Positions 36,756 to 45,546 of a stretch of DNA of 53,855 bases are shown here, piece by piece; positions within the stretch are counted from its first letter, which is position 1; each line of letters opens with the position of its first letter. This stretch comes from Saprospiraceae bacterium (lineage in GTDB: Bacteria > Bacteroidota > Bacteroidia > Chitinophagales > Saprospiraceae), in contig JAGNXB010000015.1 of the NCBI GenBank assembly GCA_017985675.1, positions 1-53,855 on the forward strand, written 5' to 3'. The notes under the pieces are model-generated. The model ran no database searches, was not told the origin of the DNA, and worked only from the letters and a program-made list of their open reading frames with translations. The position numbers and the translations under genes are program-made.

Positions 36756-37898
36756 ATGGTACATTGGAATTTTGCACAAATCCCTGGTTTGGAGGAGGAA
36801 AAAATGCAGCTGAGAAAACTGGCTCAACAAGAGCGGATTCCTCACGCTCAGCTTTTTTTAGGCGACTATGGTTCTGCCTCCCTGGCCTTAGCTTTGGCGT
36901 TTTCACGTCTAGTCCTCTGCGCGTCACCCAAAGGAGAAGAACCATGTGAACAGTGCCCTGCATGTATAAAATCATCGGGCTGGGTGCATCCGGATTTACA
37001 TTTCTCTTTCCCCGTTATTGGTAGCAAACAAACGAGCAATGATTTTCTTGAGCCCTGGCGTAAGTGCCTGATCGAAAGCCCCTATTTTAATCCTGCAGAT
37101 TGGTTTGAGATCCAGGATAAAACCATAAAGCAGGGCAACATTAATGTCCTGGAATGTCATGAGATTGTGCAAAAGCTGAGTTATACAGTTGTTGAAGGTC
37201 GGTATAAAATTTTACTGTTATGGGGCGTGGAGTTCCTGGGCAAAGAAGGGAACCGATTGTTAAAACTTATTGAGGAGCCACCAGCACGGACCCTTTTTTT
37301 ATTTATAGGTGCCGATGCATCTCGTATTTTGCCCACCGTTCTTTCCCGTTGCCAGCTATATAAAATCCGTCCTTTTACGGATGAAGAAGTGTGCGAAGCA
37401 CTTATCGCAAAGAGCCTGGTCAGCACCAATGAAGCCGAAACCCTGGCATTTCAGGCCGATGGCAACTTAGGCGAAGCCTATCGATTAGTGGAAAATACCA
37501 GCAAGCCGATGGCGGATTTGTTTTTATTCTGGATGCGTTCTTGTTACGCCGGAACAGATCGAAATACGCTCAAACGAGCGGAAGAATTAGCTGCATTAGG
37601 CAGGGAGGATCAAAAGACCTTTTTCCATTATGCCCTCCATTTTGTACGTCAAATGATTCTTGCTATATCAGGTAATAAGGAAAAAATTCGTCTGCCTGAC
37701 CAACAAAGGACATCAGCAATAGGCATGGCTCAACAATTTGATCCGGACCGTCTGGAGGAGCTGGCTCTTCTTTTTTCTAATGGTCTTCGAAGTATTGAGC
37801 GAAATGCCAACCCAAAAATCTTATTTTTGAATGCTTCTATCCAGGTTCATGCCTTGTTTAAGGATAAAGTGCGCTATAAATCTCTATTAAACGGATAA
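36756..37898 (+). CDS. holB: DNA polymerase III subunit delta' (clamp loader)
   Basis: A 380-residue AAA+ clamp-loader subunit. The N-terminus has PHAQLFLGDYGSASLALALA where the Walker A loop should be; the canonical Lys is missing (Ser-Ala-Ser), as expected of a non-hydrolysing delta'-type subunit. A zinc module follows (CEQCPACIKSSGWVHPDL), then the SRC-containing segment LPTVLSRCQLYKIRPF characteristic of clamp loaders and a helical C-terminal collar domain. It loads the beta clamp during replication. ricT starts 3 bases after its stop; the pairing of delta' with the PSP1/RicT gene is also seen in Firmicutes. Confidence 0.92.
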   Translation: MVHWNFAQIPGLEEEKMQLRKLAQQERIPHAQLFLGDYGSASLALALAFSRLVLCASPKGEEPCEQCPACIKSSGWVHPDLHFSFPVIGSKQTSNDFLEPWRKCLIESPYFNPADWFEIQDKTIKQGNINVLECHEIVQKLSYTVVEGRYKILLLWGVEFLGKEGNRLLKLIEEPPARTLFLFIGADASRILPTVLSRCQLYKIRPFTDEEVCEALIAKSLVSTNEAETLAFQADGNLGEAYRLVENTSKPMADLFLFWMRSCYAGTDRNTLKRAEELAALGREDQKTFFHYALHFVRQMILAISGNKEKIRLPDQQRTSAIGMAQQFDPDRLEELALLFSNGLRSIERNANPKILFLNASIQVHALFKDKVRYKSLLNG

Positions 37899-37901
37899 AA
37901 A

Positions 37902-39077
37902 ATGGCTTGTGCAGCATGTTCGAGTAAAGCCGGTGGCAAACCTTCTGGATGTAACAGCAATGGCGGTTGCTCCAGTGGCGGCTGTAACCGAATGAATACA
38001 TATGACTGGCTAAGTCAGTTAGATATTCCCGACCCCTCATCCTATGATGTGGTCGAAATCAGCTTTAAACACGGATCGCGAAAAGGATTTTTCCGCAATC
38101 CGGTTCATCTAAGGGCAGTTACCGGCGACATGGCAATTGTCGAGTCGAATACAGGGTACGATATCGGGCGTATCTCTTTGAGTGGCGAACTGGTACGGCT
38201 CCAGATGAAAAAGAAAAAAATTAATGAAAACCAGGTCATATATAATGTCATTAGGCTGGCAAATGAACGTGACCTTGATCGACTGTCCGAAGCCAGGGAA
38301 CAGGAACTACCCACTTTAGTCAGGGCAAGAGCGATTTCTGCCAGCCTGGGATTGAATATGAAATTGGGTGACATTGAATTTCAAGGTGATAAACGTAAAG
38401 CTACCTTTTACTATACGGCGGAGGGCCGTATCGACTTTCGGGAACTAATCCGGCATTTTGCGGGAGAGTTTCGTGTCAAAGTGGAAATGAGGCAAATTGG
38501 CGCCCGTCAGGAATCAGGATTGATAGGCGGCATCGGGCCTTGCGGAAGGGAGTTGTGCTGCTCCACCTGGTTGACTGATTTCAAATCGGTCAACACAGCC
38601 GCTGCCCGATATCAAAACCTGGCCATCAATCAGTCTAAGTTGTCCGGCCAATGTGGTCGCCTGAAGTGCTGCCTCAACTACGAACTGGATACCTATCTGG
38701 AGGCTCTAGGAGAATTTCCCCAGGATACAGAGCGGTTGAAAACGGGCGAAGGCATGGCTACACTGATCAAGACCGACATTTTTAAAGGTTTGATGTATTA
38801 TGCCTATGAACGGGATCATGGTCGCGGCAAAATATATGCACTAGATAAAGACCGGGTAAAGGATTTTGTGGAAATGAATAAACGCGGCGAATTTCCTGTC
38901 AGTCTGGCCGCAGAACAAGTTTACATGGGCCCAGCGGAAGTGGAGCCCAATTTCGATGATGATGTCACAGGTATCGTTGAATTGCCTCCTGATAAAAAAC
39001 GCCCTAAAAAACGCAAAAACAAAGGTGGAGGTGGTCAACGTGGTCCTAACAGGGGGCCGAACCAACCAAGGAACTAA
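37902..39077 (+). CDS. ricT: PSP1-domain protein RicT (YaaT) with Cys-rich N-terminus
   Basis: A 391-residue PSP1 family protein. Residues 1-27 form a Cys/Gly/Ser-rich head with six cysteines (MACAACSSKAGG, CNSNGGCSSGGC). The PSP1 domain follows and carries the conserved GIGPCGRELCCSTWL and SGQCGRLKCCLNYELD cysteine clusters; the C-terminal tail is highly basic (RPKKRKNKGGGG). In Bacillus, RicT with RicA and RicF forms an Fe-S complex that helps RNase Y mature mRNAs; whether it does so here is inference, although an RNase Y gene is 22 kb away. It is translationally close to holB (3-base gap). Confidence 0.9.
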   Translation: MACAACSSKAGGKPSGCNSNGGCSSGGCNRMNTYDWLSQLDIPDPSSYDVVEISFKHGSRKGFFRNPVHLRAVTGDMAIVESNTGYDIGRISLSGELVRLQMKKKKINENQVIYNVIRLANERDLDRLSEAREQELPTLVRARAISASLGLNMKLGDIEFQGDKRKATFYYTAEGRIDFRELIRHFAGEFRVKVEMRQIGARQESGLIGGIGPCGRELCCSTWLTDFKSVNTAAARYQNLAINQSKLSGQCGRLKCCLNYELDTYLEALGEFPQDTERLKTGEGMATLIKTDIFKGLMYYAYERDHGRGKIYALDKDRVKDFVEMNKRGEFPVSLAAEQVYMGPAEVEPNFDDDVTGIVELPPDKKRPKKRKNKGGGGQRGPNRGPNQPRN

Positions 39078-39150
39078 TGTCGTGATTAAACGTTTTTATC
39101 TCCATCTGCTCATGGGGGATGGATCCATTAATGTATTTATAATTCAAAAT

Positions 39151-40554
39151 ATGACGTACGATCTAATAATAATTGGTTCTGGACCAGGTGGTTATGTAGC
39201 GGCAATCCGAGCATCCCAACTAGGGATGAAGACAGCGGTGATCGAGCGGTATGCCACCTTAGGAGGCACCTGCCTCAATGTAGGTTGTATCCCGTCCAAA
39301 GCTTTGCTCGATTCTTCAGAGCACTATCATCAGGCCGCAACGACATTTGCAGAACACGGTATTGGTGTTGGAAAACTAAGCCTTGACCTGAAACAGATGA
39401 TCCAACGCAAAAATGGTGTGGTCGATGCTACTGTTAAAGGGATAGACTTTTTGATGAAAAAAAACAAAATTGACGTTTACCATGGTCATGGATCATTTAT
39501 GGACAAAACCCATATCCAGGTGTTGCCAGAAAAAGGTGAACCCATTGTCCTCGAAGGGAATAAGGTAATTATTGCAACAGGTTCGAAGCCAACCATGCCC
39601 GCAACATTTACCTATGATAAAAAGCGGGTGATCACGTCCACCGAAGCCCTGAACATCGCCCAATTGCCCAAGCGAATGATTATTATTGGTGGCGGTGTAA
39701 TTGGATTAGAATTGGGTTCTGTTTTTGCCCGACTTGGCACGCAAGTAGAGGTAATCGAATTTATGGACAGCATTCTGCCAGGCATGGATGCCGATTGCCG
39801 TCGTGAGCTCCAACGATCGTTGAAAAAGTTGGGAATGGTTTTCCACCTCAGCCATAAGGTAACCAGCGTAAAACCCGGAGCTAAACAAGTGAAGGTAGTT
39901 TTTGAAGATCGTAAAGAAGGTAAACAAAAGGAATCAGAGGCTGATTATTGTTTGATATCGATAGGGCGTCGGCCCTATACGGAGGGTTTGGGTCTCGAAA
40001 TAATTGGCATTCAAGTCGATGAAAAAGGCCGTATTCCTGTCGATCATTCGTTGGAAACGACCGTGCCAGGCATCTATGCACTAGGCGATGTAGTCGCTGG
40101 CCCTATGCTTGCACATAAGGCGGAGGAAGAAGGCATTTTTGTAGCGGAAGTATTGGCAGGTCAGAAACCACATATTGATTACAACCTAATACCGGGTGTC
40201 GTTTATACCTGGCCGGAAGTTTCCAGCGTAGGCAAAACCGAGGAGCAATTGAAGGAACTGGGTGTACCATACAAAGTAGGCAAGTATCCCTTTAAAGCCC
40301 TGGGGAGAGCGCGGGCCAGTATGGACATGGAAGGCATGGTCAAAGTACTGGCACACAAGGATAGCGATGAAATCTTGGGCGTCCATATGGTCGGTGCCAG
40401 GGCCGCAGACCTTATCGCGGAAGCAGTTGCTCTCATGGAGTTTAGAGCATCCGCAGAGGATGCCGCCCGGATGAGTCACGCACATCCCACCTTTGCTGAA
40501 GCCTTTAAAGAAGCCTGCCTGGCGGCTACGGCCGACCGTGCTATCAACATTTAA
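39151..40554 (+). CDS. lpdA: dihydrolipoamide dehydrogenase (E3)
   Basis: A 467-residue FAD disulfide oxidoreductase. FAD motif GSGPGG (residues 9-14), redox-active Cys41 and Cys46 in GGTCLNVGCIPSK, NAD motif IIGGGVIGLELGSVFARLG, second FAD motif GIYALGDVVAGPMLAHKAEEEG and the C-terminal His-Glu dyad in HAHPTFAEAFKEA. It regenerates lipoamide in the pyruvate and 2-oxoglutarate dehydrogenase complexes or the glycine cleavage system. The open frame begins at 38956 inside ricT, but alignment to the family fixes the start at ATG 39151. A bidirectional terminator follows. Confidence 0.96.
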   Translation: MTYDLIIIGSGPGGYVAAIRASQLGMKTAVIERYATLGGTCLNVGCIPSKALLDSSEHYHQAATTFAEHGIGVGKLSLDLKQMIQRKNGVVDATVKGIDFLMKKNKIDVYHGHGSFMDKTHIQVLPEKGEPIVLEGNKVIIATGSKPTMPATFTYDKKRVITSTEALNIAQLPKRMIIIGGGVIGLELGSVFARLGTQVEVIEFMDSILPGMDADCRRELQRSLKKLGMVFHLSHKVTSVKPGAKQVKVVFEDRKEGKQKESEADYCLISIGRRPYTEGLGLEIIGIQVDEKGRIPVDHSLETTVPGIYALGDVVAGPMLAHKAEEEGIFVAEVLAGQKPHIDYNLIPGVVYTWPEVSSVGKTEEQLKELGVPYKVGKYPFKALGRARASMDMEGMVKVLAHKDSDEILGVHMVGARAADLIAEAVALMEFRASAEDAARMSHAHPTFAEAFKEACLAATADRAINI

Positions 40555-40583
40555 CAGACTTGTTCTCTTAAAACACAAAAGTC

Positions 40584-40624
40584 AAAAAGTAAAGCCCGAT
40601 CAATAGGACCGGGCTTTACTTTTT
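40584..40624. terminator. bidirectional terminator between lpdA and the PDZ gene
   Basis: AAAAAGTAAAGCCCG (40584-40598), 11-base loop, CGGGCTTTACTTTTT (40610-40624): a 15-base perfect stem with A-run and T-run on opposite ends, so it can serve both convergent genes. Confidence 0.92.
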
Positions 40625-40633
40625 GTCTGATTC

Positions 40634-42058
40634 CTAATTGTTTCGGATAATCGGTTTTGTCAAAAATTTTCCATCCTGCTCAATAAAGAGCGTATAGTTC
40701 CCCGCCGGGAAGGACTGCAAATCAAAGTTTTCGTCGTAGCGATCGACGCCGGTTATGGATTGAACAATGACTGCTCTTCCCTGGCTATCCAGTAAACGGA
40801 TTTTTAAAGGCGCTGTATTTTCAGCATCGAATGTAACCCTAACATGGTCAGCGGTTGGATTGGGGTAGATCTTAAGTGAGGGGATATCCAATGTCGATGG
40901 AACATCTGAGCGATCCATATCTTCTAATAGGGGTTGGTCATTTCTTTTTTCAATCCGTATTTTTTCGGACGATGTTTTTGGCTGGCAGCAGCCCGGTGGG
41001 CAGTCGATGGGAGGGCAGCAAGCTGAACGAGAAGCCAGCACGACACGAATCGTTTCCTTTTTACCCTCCCTGCGAATGCTCAAAGTAACGGGATTGCCCG
41101 CTTCCTGTTCACCAATCGTTGTGGCTACATCCTCAGGAGTTTTGACCTTTTTATCGTCTATCTGGTACAGGATGTCACCAGCTTTGAGACCTACAGCCTG
41201 GGCGGGACTATTTGGAAGTACCTCTGTGATGAGTACCTGGTCGTTTTCCTCTGCCATCATCACACCTAGATAGGCTCCTTTTACCTCTGATGGTTGGCAA
41301 GGTGGCCCAAATGGCGTAGTGCCCCATTCAGGCTTGTCGCGAAATACCTTTTCGATACGACGAATAACCGATTTGTTTTCTCCTAATGGGACAAGAATGG
41401 TTTCGTCCTTGCCATCCCGGATGAAGCTTATATGGACTTCATCACCAGGGTTATAGGAACGAAGTGCAGTAGCCAGATCCTGGTGGTTCGCTACTTTGAT
41501 ATCTTCAATGTTACAAAGGATATCCCCATCGCGAAGGCCGGCAGCTTGTGCTGCGGAGCCATCCACAATTTCAATGATCCGGGCTCCTTTTTCAGAAGGT
41601 TCGGTTACAACACCCAAAAATGCGCGATTGTGGATCTGATTTTGGAGATCCTCATTCAACCGTAATATATGTACTTCGGCATCTTTGAATTTATTTTCGA
41701 TCTCAGGCCAAACTTGGTCCATCTTATCCTCGAGGGCATCGATGTGCCATTCAAAACGTCCTGAATTTGAACCTTTTTCTTTTATTTCGATCTCTTCCGT
41801 CGACTGAATATCAACGTTTTGCTCGTTACCATGTCCTGAAGGTGTAGACACTTCGTCTGTCTCTAACCATTGTGCGTTTTCAGGGTTATTTTCAGCTTCT
41901 TTGATAATGGTGACAGAGCGCTCTTGCCCATTTGCATCTTTCCACTTTTTGATAGTGGTCACTTTTTTGGTGCCAGGATCCAAATTTGGAGCATCTTGAG
42001 CGGCTATTGGCCGGGCATAGGCAAAAAGGCAAAAACTTAACAGTAGAAACGCCTTCAT
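40634..42058 (-). CDS. T9SS-secreted protein with two PDZ domains and Cys-rich linker
   Basis: A 474-residue exported protein (start ATG 42058; the upstream 16 codons are not signal-like). A signal peptide ends near PIAAQ. Residues of about 147-225 and 262-342 are PDZ domains (FLGVVTEPSEKGARI...AAGLRDGDIL; YLGVMMAEENDQVLI...AVGLKAGDILY). There is no protease domain, so it is not DegP/HtrA. A short linker has five cysteines (Cys347, 348, 353, 357, 358 in ACCPPIDCPPGCC). The C-terminus (about 393-474) is a T9SS type A sorting domain. It probably binds peptides or proteins at the cell surface. It is divergent from a histidine kinase gene, with shared control sequences between. Confidence 0.85.
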   Translation of the reverse strand: MKAFLLLSFCLFAYARPIAAQDAPNLDPGTKKVTTIKKWKDANGQERSVTIIKEAENNPENAQWLETDEVSTPSGHGNEQNVDIQSTEEIEIKEKGSNSGRFEWHIDALEDKMDQVWPEIENKFKDAEVHILRLNEDLQNQIHNRAFLGVVTEPSEKGARIIEIVDGSAAQAAGLRDGDILCNIEDIKVANHQDLATALRSYNPGDEVHISFIRDGKDETILVPLGENKSVIRRIEKVFRDKPEWGTTPFGPPCQPSEVKGAYLGVMMAEENDQVLITEVLPNSPAQAVGLKAGDILYQIDDKKVKTPEDVATTIGEQEAGNPVTLSIRREGKKETIRVVLASRSACCPPIDCPPGCCQPKTSSEKIRIEKRNDQPLLEDMDRSDVPSTLDIPSLKIYPNPTADHVRVTFDAENTAPLKIRLLDSQGRAVIVQSITGVDRYDENFDLQSFPAGNYTLFIEQDGKFLTKPIIRNN

Positions 42059-42103
42059 TTGTTGAGGATTTAGGAATTTATAAAGGAATTTTAAACACAA
42101 CGA

Positions 42104-42111
42104 CAAATCTA
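42104..42111 (-). promoter_or_regulatory. -7 box TAGATTTG of the PDZ gene
   Basis: Exact TAnnTTTG match on the minus strand (42111-42104). The expected -33 position has no TTG but is covered by the repeat ladder at 42124-42172, which suggests activator-dependent transcription. Confidence 0.55.
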
Positions 42112-42123
42112 ATTTTACAGAAG

Positions 42124-42172
42124 CTTAAAGGTGGTTAATGATCCGTTAAAAGTCCGTTAAAACACGTTAAAG
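42124..42172. promoter_or_regulatory. ladder of five direct heptamers between the PDZ and histidine kinase genes
   Basis: CTTAAAG (42124), GTTAATG (42134), GTTAAAA (42145), GTTAAAA (42156) and GTTAAAG (42166) start 10, 11, 11 and 10 bases apart, one helical turn each. OmpR/PhoB-type regulators bind just such tandem repeats. The ladder lies upstream of -7 boxes on both sides (42111 minus, 42188 plus), so it can control both genes; the adjoining response regulator is the obvious candidate. Confidence 0.7.
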
Positions 42173-42187
42173 CAAGGTGCAAACACC

Positions 42188-42195
42188 TAATTTCG
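42188..42195 (+). promoter_or_regulatory. -7-like box TAATTTCG before the histidine kinase gene
   Basis: One mismatch from TAnnTTTG. It begins 15 bases after the last heptamer of the ladder and ends 46 bases before ATG 42242. No -33 TTG. Confidence 0.4.
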
Positions 42196-42241
42196 GCGGC
42201 GCCTGGAAACAAATTTGACAAACCCTGAGTTAGATGTATTC

Positions 42242-43765
42242 ATGAAGCGAAGTTCCATTTGGATTATTATTGGGTTAATGACTATAGCGCTGGCGGGCAT
42301 CATTTCGCTCCAGGCCAACTGGATCATTAGTACAATCCATCTGAATGAAGAACGATTTGATAAAAATGTCTTTGCCGCGATTTTTCATTTGGCTGAGCGG
42401 ATGGAGAGTCAGGAGAGCATGGCCGCGTTGGAGTCGATGAATGGCTTTGAATCAAATTTTCTGGAACAAGAAATCAGGCAGGTGCTTCAAACGGGCAGCC
42501 CAAACCTCCCCGATTTGTCGGCAGATCAGTTTTTGGATGAAGAGCTACCGAACGACCGACTTGCAGCCATTCTGCTCAATCAAAACTCTTGTGATTGCGC
42601 AAGCTGTAGACTGGACCGGCAGGTAAAGTATTACCAGATCATGCGAAAGCGACTCCAACGATCCGAATACAGTCTGCCAGAGCGTATAGGAGATTTAACC
42701 GTGTTACAGACGATGTTGCAAGAAGAGTTGGAAAATGCAGGCATTTCCACGCCCTTCCATTTTGGTATTTTTTCCAATGAAAGCAACAGTTTTATTATCA
42801 ATGACGGCCATTATGTGGTGCAGGATTTAAATGAACAAGTCAGTCAGATAGGCGGATTTGATGAGCTGCTCAACTCCAAATACAGGGTGTCTTTATTTCC
42901 GGAGGGCAAAAAGGTGCCCGGATTTTTAATGATTTATTTTCCAGGGAAGGTTACAGCCGTATGGGGTTCAGTCCTTCGCAATCTGGTTGGATCTGTATTA
43001 TTTACCGGCATTATCCTGTTTTGTTTTGCCTATACGATCATGATCATCTTCCGTCAAAAGAAAGTTTCGGAGATGAAAAATGATTTTATTAATAACATGA
43101 CCCACGAATTTAAAACGCCGATAGCCACTATTTCTCTGGCTGCGGATTCGATATCCAGTCCAATGATATCCGGGGATTCTACCAAAGTGAAGCGGTTTGC
43201 AGATATCATCCGGCAGGAGAATCGACGTATGAACAACCAGGTAGAAAAGGTGCTCCAAATGGCACTGATTGAGAAACAGGACTATATGCTCAATCTGGGC
43301 CCGGTCAACCTCCATGACGTCATACTGGCAGCTGTAAATAACTTTGCATTACAGATTGAACAACGTGAGGGCAAAATCACTACAGACCTTGTGGCTTCCA
43401 ATCCAATAATACAAGGCGATCAAACGCATATAGCCAGTATGATCCATAATCTGCTGGACAATGCCAACAAATATTCACCGGAAAAGCCTGAAATCCTGAT
43501 TAGCACCCGAATGCGGCCTAAAGGGGTCGAAATTGCCATCCGCGACCACGGTCTCGGGATCAGCAAAGAAGCCAGAAAGCACATTTTTGAAAAATTCTAT
43601 CGGGTACATACCGGCAATCTGCATGATGTGAAAGGTTTTGGCCTGGGATTGAGCTACGTCAAGGCGATGATGGATGCGCACCATGGCCAGGTAGAGGTGG
43701 AAAGTGAACAAGGCAAAGGAAGTAATTTTATTCTCTTTTTTCCGTTTAAACCTGAAATGGCTTAA
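42242..43765 (+). CDS. sensor histidine kinase
   Basis: A 507-residue two-TM sensor kinase. TM1 is near residues 5-27 (WIIIGLMTIALAGIISL), the extracytoplasmic sensor covers about 28-240 and includes a compact Cys117-x-Cys119-x-x-Cys122 cluster (NSCDCASCRL), and TM2 is near 245-272. No HAMP domain. HisKA carries the phosphorylated His288 in NNMTHEFKTPIATIS; the ATPase has the N box MIHNLLDNANKYS, G1 IRDHGLGIS, the F box EKFYR and G2 GFGLGLSYVK. The start ATG 42242 gives the better TM1 placement. It forms an operon with the response regulator (11-base gap). The Cys cluster may sense metal or redox. Confidence 0.93.
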   Translation: MKRSSIWIIIGLMTIALAGIISLQANWIISTIHLNEERFDKNVFAAIFHLAERMESQESMAALESMNGFESNFLEQEIRQVLQTGSPNLPDLSADQFLDEELPNDRLAAILLNQNSCDCASCRLDRQVKYYQIMRKRLQRSEYSLPERIGDLTVLQTMLQEELENAGISTPFHFGIFSNESNSFIINDGHYVVQDLNEQVSQIGGFDELLNSKYRVSLFPEGKKVPGFLMIYFPGKVTAVWGSVLRNLVGSVLFTGIILFCFAYTIMIIFRQKKVSEMKNDFINNMTHEFKTPIATISLAADSISSPMISGDSTKVKRFADIIRQENRRMNNQVEKVLQMALIEKQDYMLNLGPVNLHDVILAAVNNFALQIEQREGKITTDLVASNPIIQGDQTHIASMIHNLLDNANKYSPEKPEILISTRMRPKGVEIAIRDHGLGISKEARKHIFEKFYRVHTGNLHDVKGFGLGLSYVKAMMDAHHGQVEVESEQGKGSNFILFFPFKPEMA

Positions 43766-43776
43766 GCCTGAACAAT

Positions 43777-44499
43777 ATGGAAAACAACCCCAAGATCCTG
43801 CTCGTAGAGGATGACCAAAATTTTGGCGATGTATTGAAGTCCTATCTGGAGATGCATGACTATAACGTCACCTTGGCAACTGATGGCGTAGCAGGCATGG
43901 ATAAATTCCGAAAATCAAAGTTTGACCTTTGTATTTTGGACGTTATGATGCCCAAAAAGGATGGTTTTACACTTGCCAAAGAAATCAGAGAAAAAGATCA
44001 GGAGACACCCCTGATTTTCCTGACGGCAAAGACACTGAAGGATGATTTGTTGCAAGGCTTCAAGATTGGAGCTGATGATTATATCACCAAGCCCTTTAAT
44101 TCCGAAGAACTCCTACTACGAATTCAGGCCATACTTAAACGCAGTATCCCCAAAGAAAATCCGGAGGATGACATTGATGAATTTGAAATAGGACAATTTC
44201 ACTTCAATTATCCACTGCGCATATTGCATTACAAAAAACCCGGAGCTGAAGAGAAATTCAAACTTAGCCCCAAGGAAGCCGCATTGATGCGCCTTTTTTG
44301 CCTGCGTATTAACGGTGTATTGACTAGGTCTGAAGCACTTACCAAAATCTGGGACGAAGACAATTATTTCACCGCCCGCAGCATGGACGTGTTTGTCACC
44401 AAACTTCGGAAATATCTCAGTCTGGATGAACGCATTGAGATTGTCAACATCCATGGCAATGGATTCCAGCTCCTCGTCAAAGCGGAAAATAACGCTTAA
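43777..44499 (+). CDS. OmpR family response regulator
   Basis: A 240-residue regulator. The receiver domain (about 1-125) has the acidic pair Glu11-Asp12, phosphorylation site Asp55 in CILDVMMPKKDG, the Thr in FLTAKT and the Lys in ITKPF. The C-terminal winged-helix DNA-binding domain (about 138-238) has KLSPKEAALMRLF, ARSMDVFVTKLRKYL and IHGNGFQLL. It is the partner of the upstream kinase and probably binds the repeat ladder upstream of the kinase gene. Confidence 0.94.
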   Translation: MENNPKILLVEDDQNFGDVLKSYLEMHDYNVTLATDGVAGMDKFRKSKFDLCILDVMMPKKDGFTLAKEIREKDQETPLIFLTAKTLKDDLLQGFKIGADDYITKPFNSEELLLRIQAILKRSIPKENPEDDIDEFEIGQFHFNYPLRILHYKKPGAEEKFKLSPKEAALMRLFCLRINGVLTRSEALTKIWDEDNYFTARSMDVFVTKLRKYLSLDERIEIVNIHGNGFQLLVKAENNA

Positions 44500-44509
44500 T
44501 AAACGCCGC

Positions 44510-44539
44510 TTGGTTGGACCGATTGGCGTTTTATCTTTG
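44510..44539 (+). promoter_or_regulatory. promoter of the AstE/AspA-like gene, leaderless type
   Basis: TTG (44510-44512), 19 bases, TATCTTTG (44532-44539), then 5 bases to ATG 44545. Both elements are exact. Confidence 0.65.
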
Positions 44540-44544
44540 CCTTA

Positions 44545-45483
44545 ATGGTGGCGCGTCGAATAATAGGTCAATACAGCGGAACACAACCCGGGCCCGTGCT
44601 CATATGCACTGCCGGACTACACGGTAATGAAACAGCCGGGGTCAAAGCGCTGGAGTATGTTTTTAAGATGCTCGAGGTGGAACCGATTACCAATCCGGGT
44701 TTTCAATTTACCGGGCATCTGATTGGTTTGGCGGGTAATTTGAAAGGCATTCAAAAAGGCGTACGGTTTATTGACCATGATATGAATCGGCTTTGGATGC
44801 CCGACAAAGTGGCCCGGATCAAAACGCAACCCATCGAACTATTGGGTTCCGAAGAGCGCGAAGTCCAGGAGTTGTTGCGCATTATAGAACACGTCTTTAT
44901 GGAGCATCCAGACGCACCCATTGTCGTCATGGACATGCACACCACCACAGCAGATGGCGGGATTTTTACTATCGCAACAGAAGATCCGGAGAGCGTGCGT
45001 CTGGCAACAGCGCTGCATGCACCAGTTATCCTGGGTATGTTGTCCGGATTGGAGGGCACCACAATGCACTATTTTCATCGGGACATATTGCATCGAGACA
45101 TAATGACCTTTGCCTTTGAAGCGGGTCGGCATGAAGATCCCGTTTCGATGAATCGGTCTATAGCAGCCATTATTGCCTGCCTGAGGGCAATGGGCATGGT
45201 GCAGCCGGAGGATGTTGCCAATGTCCACGACAACCTGCTGATTGCCTATTCGGAAGGCTTGCCACAAATCGCTGAACTTATTGAGGTCTACAAAATCAAA
45301 GATCAGGAGCAGTTTGCTTTGTTGCCTGGCTTTCTCAATTTCCAGCCTGTGCAGAAAGGTCAAACGCTGGCTTATGATTGTGGCGAAGCAGTTGTTGCAA
45401 AAGAGGATGGCCGCATTTTAATGCCTCGGTATCAGCAACAGGGTGATGACGGATTTTTTCTCCTGAGGGTTTTGGTGGAATAA
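44545..45483 (+). CDS. succinylglutamate desuccinylase/aspartoacylase family zinc hydrolase
   Basis: A 312-residue zinc-dependent acyl hydrolase. Zinc ligands His26 and Glu29 lie in AGLHGNETAG, and the third-ligand and active-site region is VVMDMHTTTADGG. FDHDMNRLW resembles the substrate-binding Arg segment (here IDHDMNRLW), and the C-terminal beta domain begins FLNFQPVQKGQ. Relatives remove acyl groups from N-acyl amino acids (AstE, aspartoacylase); the precise substrate is unknown and no arginine-degradation (ast) genes are present. Confidence 0.86.
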   Translation: MVARRIIGQYSGTQPGPVLICTAGLHGNETAGVKALEYVFKMLEVEPITNPGFQFTGHLIGLAGNLKGIQKGVRFIDHDMNRLWMPDKVARIKTQPIELLGSEEREVQELLRIIEHVFMEHPDAPIVVMDMHTTTADGGIFTIATEDPESVRLATALHAPVILGMLSGLEGTTMHYFHRDILHRDIMTFAFEAGRHEDPVSMNRSIAAIIACLRAMGMVQPEDVANVHDNLLIAYSEGLPQIAELIEVYKIKDQEQFALLPGFLNFQPVQKGQTLAYDCGEAVVAKEDGRILMPRYQQQGDDGFFLLRVLVE

Positions 45484-45546
45484 AGTGTAGTGCCTGATAC
45501 GAATGCGTAACTAAGCTACTCAAAATTATTTTTACCATTCAAAGGC

